A stretch of DNA of 40,461 nt, from assembly GCA_016927855.1 (NCBI GenBank), contig JAFGLV010000001.1, forward strand, positions 1-40,461, in the 5' to 3' direction. The DNA comes from Sedimentisphaerales bacterium. GTDB taxonomy: Bacteria > Planctomycetota > Phycisphaerae > Sedimentisphaerales > Anaerobacaceae. Below, piece after piece: positions 25,905 to 34,039 of the stretch. The position numbers and the translations under genes are program-made. The notes below the pieces were generated by a model. That model had not been told where the DNA came from, made no database searches, and saw nothing but the letters and a program-made list of their open reading frames with translations. How positions within the stretch are numbered: the stretch's first letter is position 1; every line of letters starts with the position of its first letter.

Positions 25905-26405
25905 CTATGGGGCTCGTCTGAGGCGGACGCGGTTTTCTTCGTCGCCGGGTTCGCCCAAAAGCAGATAGCCGTCGGGCTGCAATTCGCCGGTGAGGACGTC
26001 ATCGTCGATACTAATGACGACGCGCGTCCCAAAGAGACGCCAGCGACCCTCGTACCGGCCGTTGCCGTCGGTGGCGACGGCGCTGCCAGCGGGCTCGAGC
26101 AGCAGCCTTACATTGTTGTTGTTCGGATCTTCGGCAACCCACGCGCCGACGAAGCCGTTCGTCTGGACTGCCACCTCCTGCGACGGGCCCTGGAGCTTGG
26201 GTGCGCGGAAGTCCTCGTCGCCCATCATCCAGACCTGCCCGGTGGCGGTATCGACCAGGAAGCACAGCGTGCTCGTGCAGGCGATTTGGAACCGCCCGAT
26301 AGGTGGGCTCTCGCTACCGCCTCCGGCCGCCCCGGCCAGGAGCAACAGCAAAGCCACCAATCCCGCGCCGGCCGCCGCACTCTTCATGTCGATTCGGGTC
26401 CTCAT
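25905..26405 (-). CDS. Secreted hypothetical protein
   Basis: The product has 166 residues; ATG 26405 follows AAGGAG at 7 nt. A signal peptide occupies about 1-26 ('AGLVALLLLLAGAAGGG'). The mature part begins 'GRFQIACTSTLCFLVDTATGQVWMM', with paired Cys and a WD/Kelch-like strand, and ends in a Gly/Asp-rich strand segment ('RVRLRRAP'). No family is recognised. Exported as a small beta-rich protein is all that can be said. Confidence 0.65.
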   Translation of the reverse strand: MRTRIDMKSAAAGAGLVALLLLLAGAAGGGSESPPIGRFQIACTSTLCFLVDTATGQVWMMGDEDFRAPKLQGPSQEVAVQTNGFVGAWVAEDPNNNNVRLLLEPAGSAVATDGNGRYEGRWRLFGTRVVISIDDDVLTGELQPDGYLLLGEPGDEENRVRLRRAP

Positions 26406-26522
26406 AGGATTTCTCCTTTCCAATAAGCCGTCCGGTGTGTGTCGTCTCAGAGCATCGCCTTCGCATTCCGACGGGCCAAGGTCCATCCTGATCGCTACCG
26501 GCCGAGTGGAACGGCGCCAACG

Positions 26523-27113
26523 CTAGCGCATGTCCGGTACCGCCGGCCTCCAGTAGGTTTTCATGCCGCTATTGACCAGAATAGACTGCCTGGGAGCTTG
26601 TCTGGCAATGATAATCGTCGTTAGGACGTCACCGGCGGAGGCCAATCCGTTCGCGAAAATGACCTCCACCAGATAGCGCCATTCCACCCGAATCAGCGTG
26701 ACAAGAAGGAGAGGCAATACCGTGAGCACAAGAAACGGAAACATCGAAATGACGATATACCGGCGCCGCGTGAGCATCCCGTCGCAGTGGGCGTAGAACG
26801 CCAAGACCTTGGGGTAGAAGCCGAAGACCGCCTGGCGGGACACGACCCCTCCTTTGAAACAGACGGCGTGCAGAAACTCGTGAACCGGCAGGACGAAAAC
26901 GATAAACAGCATGACGATAGGCCACGAGACGCTCAGCACGAGTTCAGGGTCTCTTGTGAGCAACGCCAAGGTTATCAGGACTGTCACACCCACCGCGGTC
27001 AATATGGCCAGAAGCTGGAACCGCGCTGGACTCGGTTCCCTCAAGGGATGCCAGGTGCTTTCGTCTCCAACGACGCTCGCGTTCTCCGGAGGTGGTCCTA
27101 TCCGAAATCTCAT
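26523..27113 (-). CDS. DUF3267-like putative zinc metallopeptidase, membrane
   Basis: The product has 196 residues with about four hydrophobic segments. The motif H78-E79-F-L-H82 ('PVHEFLHAV') is a zincin HExxH, and 'NGLASAGDVLT' further on matches the 'N-x5-GD' region of DUF3267. These are putative intramembrane or membrane-bound peptidases related to site-2 proteases. No ribosome-binding site is striking. The gene follows the BchE-like gene on the same strand at a distance of 233 nt. Confidence 0.7.
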   Translation of the reverse strand: MRFRIGPPPENASVVGDESTWHPLREPSPARFQLLAILTAVGVTVLITLALLTRDPELVLSVSWPIVMLFIVFVLPVHEFLHAVCFKGGVVSRQAVFGFYPKVLAFYAHCDGMLTRRRYIVISMFPFLVLTVLPLLLVTLIRVEWRYLVEVIFANGLASAGDVLTTIIIARQAPRQSILVNSGMKTYWRPAVPDMR

Positions 27114-27346
27114 GGGGCTCTACTCAATCCGACCTCAACGTCCGGCAGGTTCCTTTAGCCATCGCCCGGAAGAGCCGCATTCACATCAAGGTGCCGTGTC
27201 CCTCCTGGCACGTCAGTCGTCGTGATGTCGCTGGAACTCGCCAGGATTCTCGCAGGGCGACCCGACGACGTCAAGCGAGCAGGACGACCTTCCGGCGGCA
27301 GGATGAGCTCTTGCGCATGCGGATCTCTGGATTGCGAAGGAGTAAC

Positions 27347-28888
27347 CTACGCGGCCCGGCCCGGGAGAAATGTCGATCCCGGTTCGGGTGCTTTCGTTGA
27401 TGGGAGACGCCGGCTTTGACTCGCCTGGCCGGCCGGGGTCCAGAATTCGGCCAGGCTCGGGCCATATTGGCCGCGCCCGTCGTGAAAGATGAAGTTGCGA
27501 ATTTCGTAGGGCCACACCTGCCGACCGATGCGGTGGTACCACCCCATCGCGGCGCGGAGCGCCGGGTCCGGATGAGCGAAGACCCGCCACAGGGCGCGCG
27601 GCCGTAGTTGCATCACCGCCTCGATGAGTTTCACCCATAGTAGTACCCGCCACGCCGGGATGTAACGCGTGGCGAGCACCTGGTGCTTGTAGTCCCACTT
27701 GGCCAGGTCCGTCTGGATCACGCGCCGGTCCGCCGCGACATAGAAATAGGGCGTCCAGCGGTGCGGCGTCGCGTACACCAACTGGATCTGGTCCGGGTCA
27801 TACGAGAGCAGTTGCCTCAGGCCGCGCCACAAGTCGCCGTCGGTTTCCTCTTCGAACCCGACGGCATAAGCCGCCATGGACAGAATGCCGTGCCGGCGCA
27901 GCAGGCGGATCGCCTCGCGGTCCTTGGCGGTGGTGCTGCCCTTGTTGATCTTGTGCAGGGTCTCTTCGTCGGTGTTCTCGATGCCGAGTAGGAATCGAGT
28001 GACGCCAGCCTGCTTGTACAGGTGCAGGATGTCCGCGTCACGTACGATGTCATCGGCCCGGGTCGAACCCACCAAGGTCAGCGGCACGTTCTCCGCGATC
28101 AGGGCTTCAAGCAAGGCGCGCCAGGCCGGCCGGGATGCAGTCGGATTCTCGTCGGCGAAGTTGACCACTTCCACCCCGTGGACTCGGTAGAGCCAGGCAA
28201 GCTCGGCCGCGAACGTCTGCGGATCGCGATGCCGCCAGCGTCGCCAGAAGGGATGCTGGCCGCAATAGGTGCACTGGTGTGGGCAACCACGCGAGAACTG
28301 CACCACCACCGCCCGGCGGTCTCCCCAGTAACTATACCGGCTCAAATCGATAAGTTCCCAGCCCACGCGAAAGTCATCGAGATTGTCGAGGATTCGCGCC
28401 GGCGCCGTGGCGCGGGGCAGGCCGAGGTCGTTGAACGCGATGCCCGGGACGTCTTCGAGCAGGCCGCCGGCTTCCAGCGCCTCAATGACGTGCACGGTCG
28501 TTTCCTCGCCTTCGCCGCGCACGATGATGTCGATCTGCGGCTCTTCCGCGAGAATCTCCCGCCAGTGGAAGGTCGGGAAGACGCCGCCATAGACGATCCA
28601 CGCAGTCGGCAGCGCCTCGTGAATCGCTCGCGCGACATGCATAGCGCTGGGATGGCCGGACGTCGAGCCCGAATGGCCCAGCAGGACCGCCTGGGGCGCG
28701 AATGTCACGGCCTCGTTCGCGATCTGCTGTGCGGACATGGGTCCGAATTCCGCGTCGATGAGTCGCACTTCGTGTCCCGCGTCGATCAGTGGCCCGCCGA
28801 TCAACAGCAGACCCAGGGGAGGCAGATGCTCGTGCGGAATCCGGCTGCCGATGGCCGGATGAGGCGGATTGATTAGAAGAACTCGCAT
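27347..28888 (-). CDS. BchE-like B12-binding-type radical SAM protein
   Basis: The product has 513 residues; ATG 28888 follows AAGGAG by 8 nt. The N-terminal about 140 residues form a cobalamin-type alpha/beta domain ('MRVLLINPPHPAIGS', 'LLIGGPLIDAGHEVRLID', 'GEGEETT'). The radical-SAM core has Cys202, Cys206, Cys209 ('GCPHQCTYC', CX3CX2C) and continues 'TRFLLGIENTDEETL', 'YAVGFEEETD'. The C-terminal stretch ('TPHRWTPYF', 'IQTDLAKWDYKHQVLAT', 'RPRALWRVFAHPD', 'GRQVWPYEIRNF') closely resembles, from memory, BchE, the oxygen-independent cyclase of bacteriochlorophyll synthesis. No other pigment gene is in the window. Homologues occur in non-phototrophs with unknown roles, so BchE activity should not be assumed. 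Confidence 0.8.
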   Translation of the reverse strand: MRVLLINPPHPAIGSRIPHEHLPPLGLLLIGGPLIDAGHEVRLIDAEFGPMSAQQIANEAVTFAPQAVLLGHSGSTSGHPSAMHVARAIHEALPTAWIVYGGVFPTFHWREILAEEPQIDIIVRGEGEETTVHVIEALEAGGLLEDVPGIAFNDLGLPRATAPARILDNLDDFRVGWELIDLSRYSYWGDRRAVVVQFSRGCPHQCTYCGQHPFWRRWRHRDPQTFAAELAWLYRVHGVEVVNFADENPTASRPAWRALLEALIAENVPLTLVGSTRADDIVRDADILHLYKQAGVTRFLLGIENTDEETLHKINKGSTTAKDREAIRLLRRHGILSMAAYAVGFEEETDGDLWRGLRQLLSYDPDQIQLVYATPHRWTPYFYVAADRRVIQTDLAKWDYKHQVLATRYIPAWRVLLWVKLIEAVMQLRPRALWRVFAHPDPALRAAMGWYHRIGRQVWPYEIRNFIFHDGRGQYGPSLAEFWTPAGQASQSRRLPSTKAPEPGSTFLPGRAA

Positions 28889-29493
28889 AACGGCTCTCCT
28901 TTCCTGCGCCCGTCCGAACGCGTGACAGGTGCAGCGGCTCCGGGACGCCTTGCCTCGCAGAGGACACTACCCGCCCGCGCCTGTCCGAGACGCATACGCT
29001 GAGAACATCCTGGCGTCACCCTATAGGTCGGCGCAGAGTACGCTCCGTTACACCGCCGCCGTCACCCTGCTCAAGAAAAAGATCGAAACGTAATATGTAT
29101 GGGGGTAGGGCAGTGACTCCCTTCGGCGCACAGCATTGCACGCGCCGCTAATGTGCCGACACCTCTGGCCTGGTGGGCGGGAGGCGTAGGCATCCGACGG
29201 ATGAGGTTGTGGGGCTCGCTGTATCGAGCGCCACCGCGGTGTGCCGGACTCAGCGGAAACGAGCGTCGCGGCCGCCGCCGACTGCCCCTCGCTCATTCGT
29301 CGCCCATCAGACTAGGGGAGTCCGAAAGGGCAGGCCCGCGTTCGCCGCCGATCCTCGCCGTTTTCATATTCCATTCACTCCCTCGCCGTGGGCCGGGGCG
29401 TTTCAGGGCGGGCGGCCTGAGCGGGCCCGGTCCTCCGGGGAAGGGGGCCCGGCAGAAAAGGCGGGCGAAATCGCGGATATTTGGAAACGGGTG
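28889..29493. other. Long gene-free gap upstream of asd
   Basis: No convincing gene is seen. Open frames here are short, with arginine- and glycine-rich low-complexity translations. The one clear structure is a GC-rich hairpin with CGGGCCC (29422-29428) and GGGCCCG (29445-29451) and no T-run. Confidence 0.5.
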
Positions 29494-29522
29494 TTGCATT
29501 TTGCCGACAGAACGGGTATAAT
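29494..29522 (+). promoter_or_regulatory. Sigma70-type promoter for asd
   Basis: TTGCAT (29494-29499), 17-nt spacer, perfect TATAAT (29517-29522). The -35 is weak (3/6). The expected leader is about 90 nt. Confidence 0.6.
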
Positions 29523-29555
29523 AAATGGTTCTACGTTCTTGCGGTGAATCTCTAT

Positions 29556-29578
29556 GGGCAGTCAAGCGTTGGCTGCCC
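29556..29578 (+). promoter_or_regulatory. Hairpin in the asd leader
   Basis: GGGCAG (29556-29561) and CAA (29563-29565) pair with TTG (29569-29571) and CTGCCC (29573-29578); a U-G wobble fills the gap, giving about 10 bp with a GCG loop. It lies inside the expected 5' leader, 41 nt before the asd start. An ATG at 29554 opens a 14-codon frame that spans it. It could be regulatory, but it is not a recognised lysine riboswitch. Confidence 0.4.
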
Positions 29579-29619
29579 TTCAACATGGGTGTATTTGATT
29601 GGGTAAGGAGCAGTAGAAA

Positions 29620-30627
29620 ATGGCTTGTCATCTGGCAATCGCGGGAGTGACCGGCGCCGTCGGTCAGGAGTTCCTGAGCATCCTCGAAGAGCGTAACTTC
29701 CCGTTCGACACGCTCAAGGTGCTTGCCAGCAGCCGCTCCAAGGGTAAGACGATAACGTTCAAGGGCAAGGAATACACGGTTGAGGAACTGACGACGGACA
29801 GCTTCGAGGGCGTCGATATCGCATTGTTCAGTGCCGGCGGCTCGCGCAGCAAGGAGTTCGCTCCCGCCGCGGTCAAAGCCGGCGCCGTGGTGGTGGACAA
29901 TTCGTCCGCCTTCCGCATGGACCCGGAGGTGCCTTTGGTGGTCCCGGAGATCAATCCCGAGGCCATCAAGCAGCACAAGGGCATCATCGCCAATCCGAAC
30001 TGCTCGACCATTGTCGGGATCGTGCCGGTCTGGCCGCTGCATCAGGCCAATCCGGTCAAGAGGATGGTCGTCAGTACCTACCAGGCCGCCAGTGGCGCGG
30101 GCGCCGCCGCGATGCGCGAGCTCGAGACCCAGAGCCGCGATATTCTCGACGGCAAACAGCCCAAGATGGAGGTCCTGCCCTATCAGATCGCGTTCAACTG
30201 CTTCAACCACAACTCGGCGCTGGGCCCGAACGGGTACAACGAGGAAGAGATGAAGCTGGTCAAAGAGACCCGCAAGATCTTCTCGTGTCCCGACATCAAG
30301 ATCACGGCCACCTGCATCCGCATCCCGGTGATGCGAGCGCACTGCGAGAGCATCAACCTCGAGTTCACCGAGCCGATGACGCTGCAGCGCGTGCGAGAGC
30401 TGCTCGCTGACGCTCCGGGCGTGACCGTGATGGATGATCGCGAGCACAATCGCTTCCCGATGCCGATCGACGCGTCGGGTAACGACGACGTTTACGTCGG
30501 CCGGATTCGTCAGGACGAGTCGCTGCCGGACGGTCGCGGCGTCAATATCTGGGTCGCCGGCGACCAGTTGCGCAAGGGCGCCGCGCTGAACGCAATCCAG
30601 ATCGCCGAGAAGCTGCTGGAAATGTAA
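29620..30627 (+). CDS. asd: Aspartate-semialdehyde dehydrogenase
   Basis: The product has 335 residues, the family norm. It reduces aspartyl phosphate to aspartate semialdehyde, the branch point to lysine, diaminopimelate, threonine and methionine. 'GVTGAVGQEFLSIL' is the NADP-binding loop. 'NPNCSTI' holds the catalytic Cys128. 'QAASGAGAAAM' and 'RIPVMRAHCESI' (substrate-binding Arg and His) are intact. AAGGAG lies about 10 nt before ATG. It has its own promoter and leader and is followed by a repeat-bearing gap to truA. Confidence 0.97.
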   Translation: MACHLAIAGVTGAVGQEFLSILEERNFPFDTLKVLASSRSKGKTITFKGKEYTVEELTTDSFEGVDIALFSAGGSRSKEFAPAAVKAGAVVVDNSSAFRMDPEVPLVVPEINPEAIKQHKGIIANPNCSTIVGIVPVWPLHQANPVKRMVVSTYQAASGAGAAAMRELETQSRDILDGKQPKMEVLPYQIAFNCFNHNSALGPNGYNEEEMKLVKETRKIFSCPDIKITATCIRIPVMRAHCESINLEFTEPMTLQRVRELLADAPGVTVMDDREHNRFPMPIDASGNDDVYVGRIRQDESLPDGRGVNIWVAGDQLRKGAALNAIQIAEKLLEM

Positions 30628-30644
30628 GGACGACGCTTCCGCGT

Positions 30645-30734
30645 TGGAATGGTGGAATGTTGGAATAATGGGTAGAGAAGACCACCAACATTCCATCCTT
30701 CCAGTATTCCACCATTCCATTCTTCCATTATTCC
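30645..30734. repeat. GGAAT-rich inverted repeat element
   Basis: The plus strand has GGAATGGTGGAATGTTGG near the left end and mirror forms (CCAACATTCC, ATTCCACCATTCC, CCATTATTCC) to the right, so it can fold into a long imperfect hairpin. The minus-strand translation reads like 'GIMEEWNGGILEGWN', a recurrent intergenic text, from memory, of some Planctomycetota. It fills the gap between asd and truA. Confidence 0.65.
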
Positions 30735-30744
30735 GGTCTTTGAG

Positions 30745-31497
30745 ATGCCGGTTCGCTGCGTCAAGCTGACCATTGCCTACGACGGCACGGACTATCATGG
30801 CTGGCAGATCCAGCCCGGCTTCACGACCGTCCAGGGGGTGCTCACCGACGCGCTGCGCACGCTGTTCGGACCGAACGCGCGCATCTGCGGCGCCAGCCGA
30901 ACCGACGCGGGCGTGCATGCTTTAGGCCAGGTCGGGCTGATCCAGATCGACTCGCCGATCCCTACGGAGAACCTCGTCCGCGCGATCTCCGACCGGCTGC
31001 CCGACGATATCGTCATCACCGATGCGGAGCAGGTTCGGACCGGCTTCGACGTGATTGGCGAGGTCACGAACAAGCTTTATCGCTATACGATTCACTGCGG
31101 CGCGGTGCGGCCGGTCCTGCGCCTGCGGTATTGCTGGCACCTGACGTTGAAGCTGGATGCGACGCCGATGGACGCCGCGGCCAAGCTGCTGGTCGGCAAG
31201 AAGGATTTCAAGTCGTTCGCCTCCGCCGCCGACAGCCGCGACGACTCGGTGCGCACGATCTTCCGCTGCGACGTCACCGAGAAGATCGAAGGCGAAAACC
31301 AGTGGGTTTACATCGAGGTCGAAAGTGACGGATTCCTCTACAACATGGTGCGCAACATCGTGGGATCGTTGGTCGAGGTGGGTCTGGGACGCTGGACGCC
31401 TGATCGAATCGGTGAGGCGCTGGCCGCTCAGGACCGCCGCGCGGCCGGTCCAATCGCACCGCCCAACGGCTTGTGCCTGATGTGGATAAGGTACTGA
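30745..31497 (+). CDS. truA: tRNA pseudouridine synthase A
   Basis: The product has 250 residues, typical for TruA. It makes pseudouridine at positions 38-40 of tRNA anticodon stems. The catalytic Asp54 is in 'GASRTDAGVHALGQV'. 'YDGTDYHGWQIQP' and 'FLYNMVRNIVGSL' are family blocks. The start ATG is preceded by 'TTTGAG', with no strong ribosome-binding site. The stop TGA overlaps the hydF start (TGATG), so translation is coupled to hydF. Confidence 0.96.
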   Translation: MPVRCVKLTIAYDGTDYHGWQIQPGFTTVQGVLTDALRTLFGPNARICGASRTDAGVHALGQVGLIQIDSPIPTENLVRAISDRLPDDIVITDAEQVRTGFDVIGEVTNKLYRYTIHCGAVRPVLRLRYCWHLTLKLDATPMDAAAKLLVGKKDFKSFASAADSRDDSVRTIFRCDVTEKIEGENQWVYIEVESDGFLYNMVRNIVGSLVEVGLGRWTPDRIGEALAAQDRRAAGPIAPPNGLCLMWIRY

Positions 31498-32762
31498 TGC
31501 TCGTAGAGCGAGATCATATCGGCATTTTCGGCAAGATGAACTCGGGCAAGAGCAGCGTCATGAACCTGCTCACCCAGCAGGAAACGTCCATCGTGGATGC
31601 CACGCCCGGGACGACCGCTGATACGAAGATCGCGCTGCAGGAAATTCACGGGATGGGACCCGTCAAGCTGTTCGATACCGCCGGGCTCGATGAGTCGAGC
31701 CTGCTGGGCGAAAAGAAGCGGGCCAAGGTCTTCGCCGATCTGAAGGAGTGCGACCTGGTCCTGCTGGTGATCGATCCCGATACCCCCAGCTTCGTCACCG
31801 AGAACGAGGTGCTGGAAAAGGCACGCGAGCTCGACAAGCAAATCCTGGTGATCTACAACTTGTTCGATCCCAGCGGCGCTGCGCGCATCGAGGCGGTCGA
31901 GGCGGAGATTCCGCTGCTGAAGTTCCACCGGAAAATCAGCCTCGTTGCGATCGATAAGAGCTGTCGGCCTGCCTTGCTGGAATTCATCCTGGCGAACTTC
32001 GTCTCGAAGAACGTCAAGATGAGACTGTTGCCTTTCGTCGAGCCCGACAAGTTCTACGTGCTGAACATCCCGATGGACGCCGAGACGCCGCCGGGACGAT
32101 ACCTGCGACCCCAGGCGATGGCGGAAGAATACATCACGCGGCACTGGGCCTATCCCGTCTCGTACCGCATGGACCTGGGCAAGGCCCGAGCCGGCGACGC
32201 CAGCGAGCGCAAGCGTTTCGACGAGTTCCTGGCAAGCTTCGGCAGACGTCCCCAAGCGATCGTCACCGACTCGCAGGCGATGGACCTGATGCATTCGTGG
32301 ACGCCGTCCGACGTCATGCTGACGACGTTCTCGATCATGATGATCAACTACGTCAGCCGAGGCCGACTGGGCCGCTTCGTCGAAGGCATCGAGACGCTGG
32401 AGACATTAACGTCCGGCGACAAGGTTCTGATCGCAGAGGCCTGCAACCACTCGCGGATCGCCGAGGACATCGGGACGGTGCAGATCCCACAGTTCATTCG
32501 GCGTCGCTGGCCCGGTGTGGTCGTCGAGCACAACTTCGGCCGCGAGTTCCAGGACAACGAGCAGCTCCTGTCCTACAAGCTGGTCATCCACTGCGGCGGT
32601 TGCATGATCTCCGCCCAGCAGCTCCTGGCCCGCATCCGCGACCTGGACGCGATCGGCATCCCGTACACCAACTACGGCATCTTCCTCGCGCACATCCAGG
32701 GCCCCGAGGCACTACGCCAGGTGCTTGTCCCCTGGGGCATTGACTATGTACCCGGCGCCTGA
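31497..32762 (+). CDS. hydF: [FeFe]-hydrogenase maturation GTPase HydF
   Basis: The product has 421 residues from ATG 31497, which overlaps the truA stop by 1 nt; AAGG is 5 nt upstream. The GTPase domain begins 'HIGIFGKMNSGKSSV' (P-loop Gly12 to Ser19) and includes 'DTAGLDE'. The C-terminal iron-sulfur domain has 'C-N-H' (Cys316, His318) and 'H-C-G-G-C' (His365, Cys366, Cys369), the [4Fe-4S] ligand set of HydF. It assembles the 2Fe subcluster and hands it to the hydrogenase. HydE, HydG and the hydrogenase are not in the window, so partners are elsewhere. Presence implies anaerobic or microaerobic H2 metabolism. Confidence 0.95.
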   Translation: MLVERDHIGIFGKMNSGKSSVMNLLTQQETSIVDATPGTTADTKIALQEIHGMGPVKLFDTAGLDESSLLGEKKRAKVFADLKECDLVLLVIDPDTPSFVTENEVLEKARELDKQILVIYNLFDPSGAARIEAVEAEIPLLKFHRKISLVAIDKSCRPALLEFILANFVSKNVKMRLLPFVEPDKFYVLNIPMDAETPPGRYLRPQAMAEEYITRHWAYPVSYRMDLGKARAGDASERKRFDEFLASFGRRPQAIVTDSQAMDLMHSWTPSDVMLTTFSIMMINYVSRGRLGRFVEGIETLETLTSGDKVLIAEACNHSRIAEDIGTVQIPQFIRRRWPGVVVEHNFGREFQDNEQLLSYKLVIHCGGCMISAQQLLARIRDLDAIGIPYTNYGIFLAHIQGPEALRQVLVPWGIDYVPGA

Positions 32763-32806
32763 CACAATAGGCCATATTGGTCCTATAGGACCTATAAGAC
32801 CTATTA
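32761..32806. repeat. Left copy of an imperfect inverted repeat pair flanking a glycosyltransferase
   Basis: GACACAATAGGCCATA (32761-32776) begins the copy, and runs on through TTGGTCCTATAGGACC with a CCTATAGG palindrome. Its first bases are the last two of the hydF stop. The mirror copy is at 34012-34039. Confidence 0.65.
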
Positions 32807-32823
32807 CCACCGGAGGCTGAATC

Positions 32824-34014
32824 TTGAAGATCGTCCAGGTTATAACGCGTCTGATTCTCGGTGGGGCGCAGGAGAATACGCTCATCACCTGCAAGCTCCT
32901 GGCCGAGCGCGGTCACGATGTCACGCTGATTACCGGCCCGGCCCTGGGGCCTGAAGGCGAGCTGTTCAACCAGACCAAAGGCCAGAAGTACGAGACCGTC
33001 ATCATCGACGAGATGCGGCGCGCCATCAAGCCGGTCAAGGACTTCATCGCCTATCGCAAACTCAAACGTCTGCTCGTCGGGCTCCAGCCCGACATCGTCC
33101 ACACGCACTCCGCCAAGGCGGGCATCTTGGGTCGCTACGCCGGTTGGGCATTGAAGGGTCGTTGGGCGCCGAACCGTCCCGGCGTCGTGCACGGCATCCA
33201 CGGCCTGTCGTTTCATCCTTACCAGAGCGCCTGGCTCAACCTCGCGTACATCGCCATGGAGAAGGCCGCCGGCAAACGTACCGACTACTTCATCAGCGTC
33301 GCCGACGCGATGACCGAACAGAACAAGGCGGCCGGCATCGTTGTGGACAAACCCTACGTCACTGCGTATTCCGCTATCGACGAGGAGCAGTTCCTCGAAC
33401 CGATCCCGCCGGAGCGGATAGGCGCGTTTCGCCGGCAACACGACATCCCGGCCGATGCGATCGTGCTCGTCACTATCGCAAGACTGTTCATGCTCAAGGG
33501 TCATGACTTCATCATCGAATCGGCCAGGGAACTCGCCAAGCGGTTCGACAACGTCATCTGGCTCTTCGTCGGCGACGGCAATTTGTCCGACCACTACAAA
33601 CAGCAAGTCGCCGACCTGGGCCTGGCCGATCGCTTCCGTTTCACCGGCCTGATGCCGCCGACGGAGATTCCGCTGGCGATTCAAGCCTCCGACATCCTCG
33701 TCCACTGCTCTTTGCGCGAAGGCCTGGCGCGCACGCTGCCTCAGGCGATGCTCTGCGCCCGGCCCGCCATCAGCTTCGACGTGGACGGCGCCTGCGAGGT
33801 GGTCAACGACGGCACGGGCCGACTGATTGAGCCCAAGAACGTCCCGCAATTGATCGAAGCCTGCGCCGAGCTGATCGCCGACAAACCCCTCCGCGAACAA
33901 CTTGGCCGCACCGGCCGCGACTCCGTCGTGAAGAAATTCGCCCCCGAAACGATGGTCGACACGATTGAAGAGGTCTACCGAGAGCTTCTGGCCGAGTCTG
34001 CCGCGACGCGATAA
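32824..34014 (+). CDS. Family 4-type glycosyltransferase (GT-B)
   Basis: The product has 396 residues. TTG 32824 is the start: GGAGG sits 7 nt upstream and the protein begins with the standard 'KIVQVITRLILGGAQENTL' of GT-B enzymes. The Gly-rich loop 'GGAQ' and 'HTHSAKAGILGR' lie in the acceptor domain. The donor domain has 'VTIARLFMLKGHDFII', 'GDGNLSD' and the late motif 'REGLARTLPQAML' (E-x7-E variant with only the first Glu). GT4-type enzymes retain anomeric configuration and build glycans or glycolipids. It is bracketed by inverted repeats that touch the neighbouring stop codons. The sugar is unknown. Confidence 0.9.
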   Translation: MKIVQVITRLILGGAQENTLITCKLLAERGHDVTLITGPALGPEGELFNQTKGQKYETVIIDEMRRAIKPVKDFIAYRKLKRLLVGLQPDIVHTHSAKAGILGRYAGWALKGRWAPNRPGVVHGIHGLSFHPYQSAWLNLAYIAMEKAAGKRTDYFISVADAMTEQNKAAGIVVDKPYVTAYSAIDEEQFLEPIPPERIGAFRRQHDIPADAIVLVTIARLFMLKGHDFIIESARELAKRFDNVIWLFVGDGNLSDHYKQQVADLGLADRFRFTGLMPPTEIPLAIQASDILVHCSLREGLARTLPQAMLCARPAISFDVDGACEVVNDGTGRLIEPKNVPQLIEACAELIADKPLREQLGRTGRDSVVKKFAPETMVDTIEEVYRELLAESAATR

Positions 34015-34039
34015 TAGATCCCGTATGACCTATTGTGTC
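34012..34039. repeat. Right copy of the inverted repeat pair flanking the glycosyltransferase
   Basis: Read in reverse complement this copy begins GACACAATAGGTCATA and matches the left copy with few mismatches. It includes the TAA stop of the glycosyltransferase gene at 34012-34014. It overlaps the last codons of the convergent EF-hand-like gene. Confidence 0.65.

Noticed and set aside
27347..28888. HydE or HydG to partner hydF
   Set aside because: The C-terminal signatures are BchE-like, and the N-terminal domain is of cobalamin type.
29422..29451. GC-rich hairpin upstream of asd as a terminator or small RNA
   Set aside because: No T-run follows and no known RNA family motif (RNase P, SRP, 6S, tmRNA) was recognised.
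29523..29619. Lysine riboswitch for asd
   Set aside because: The leader is only about 90 nt and shows one hairpin; the lysine riboswitch needs a larger multi-helix fold.
29293..30918. A 541-residue minus-strand frame across asd
   Set aside because: It lies opposite asd, has no family signature and is rich in repeated low-complexity sequence; asd on the plus strand has all catalytic motifs.
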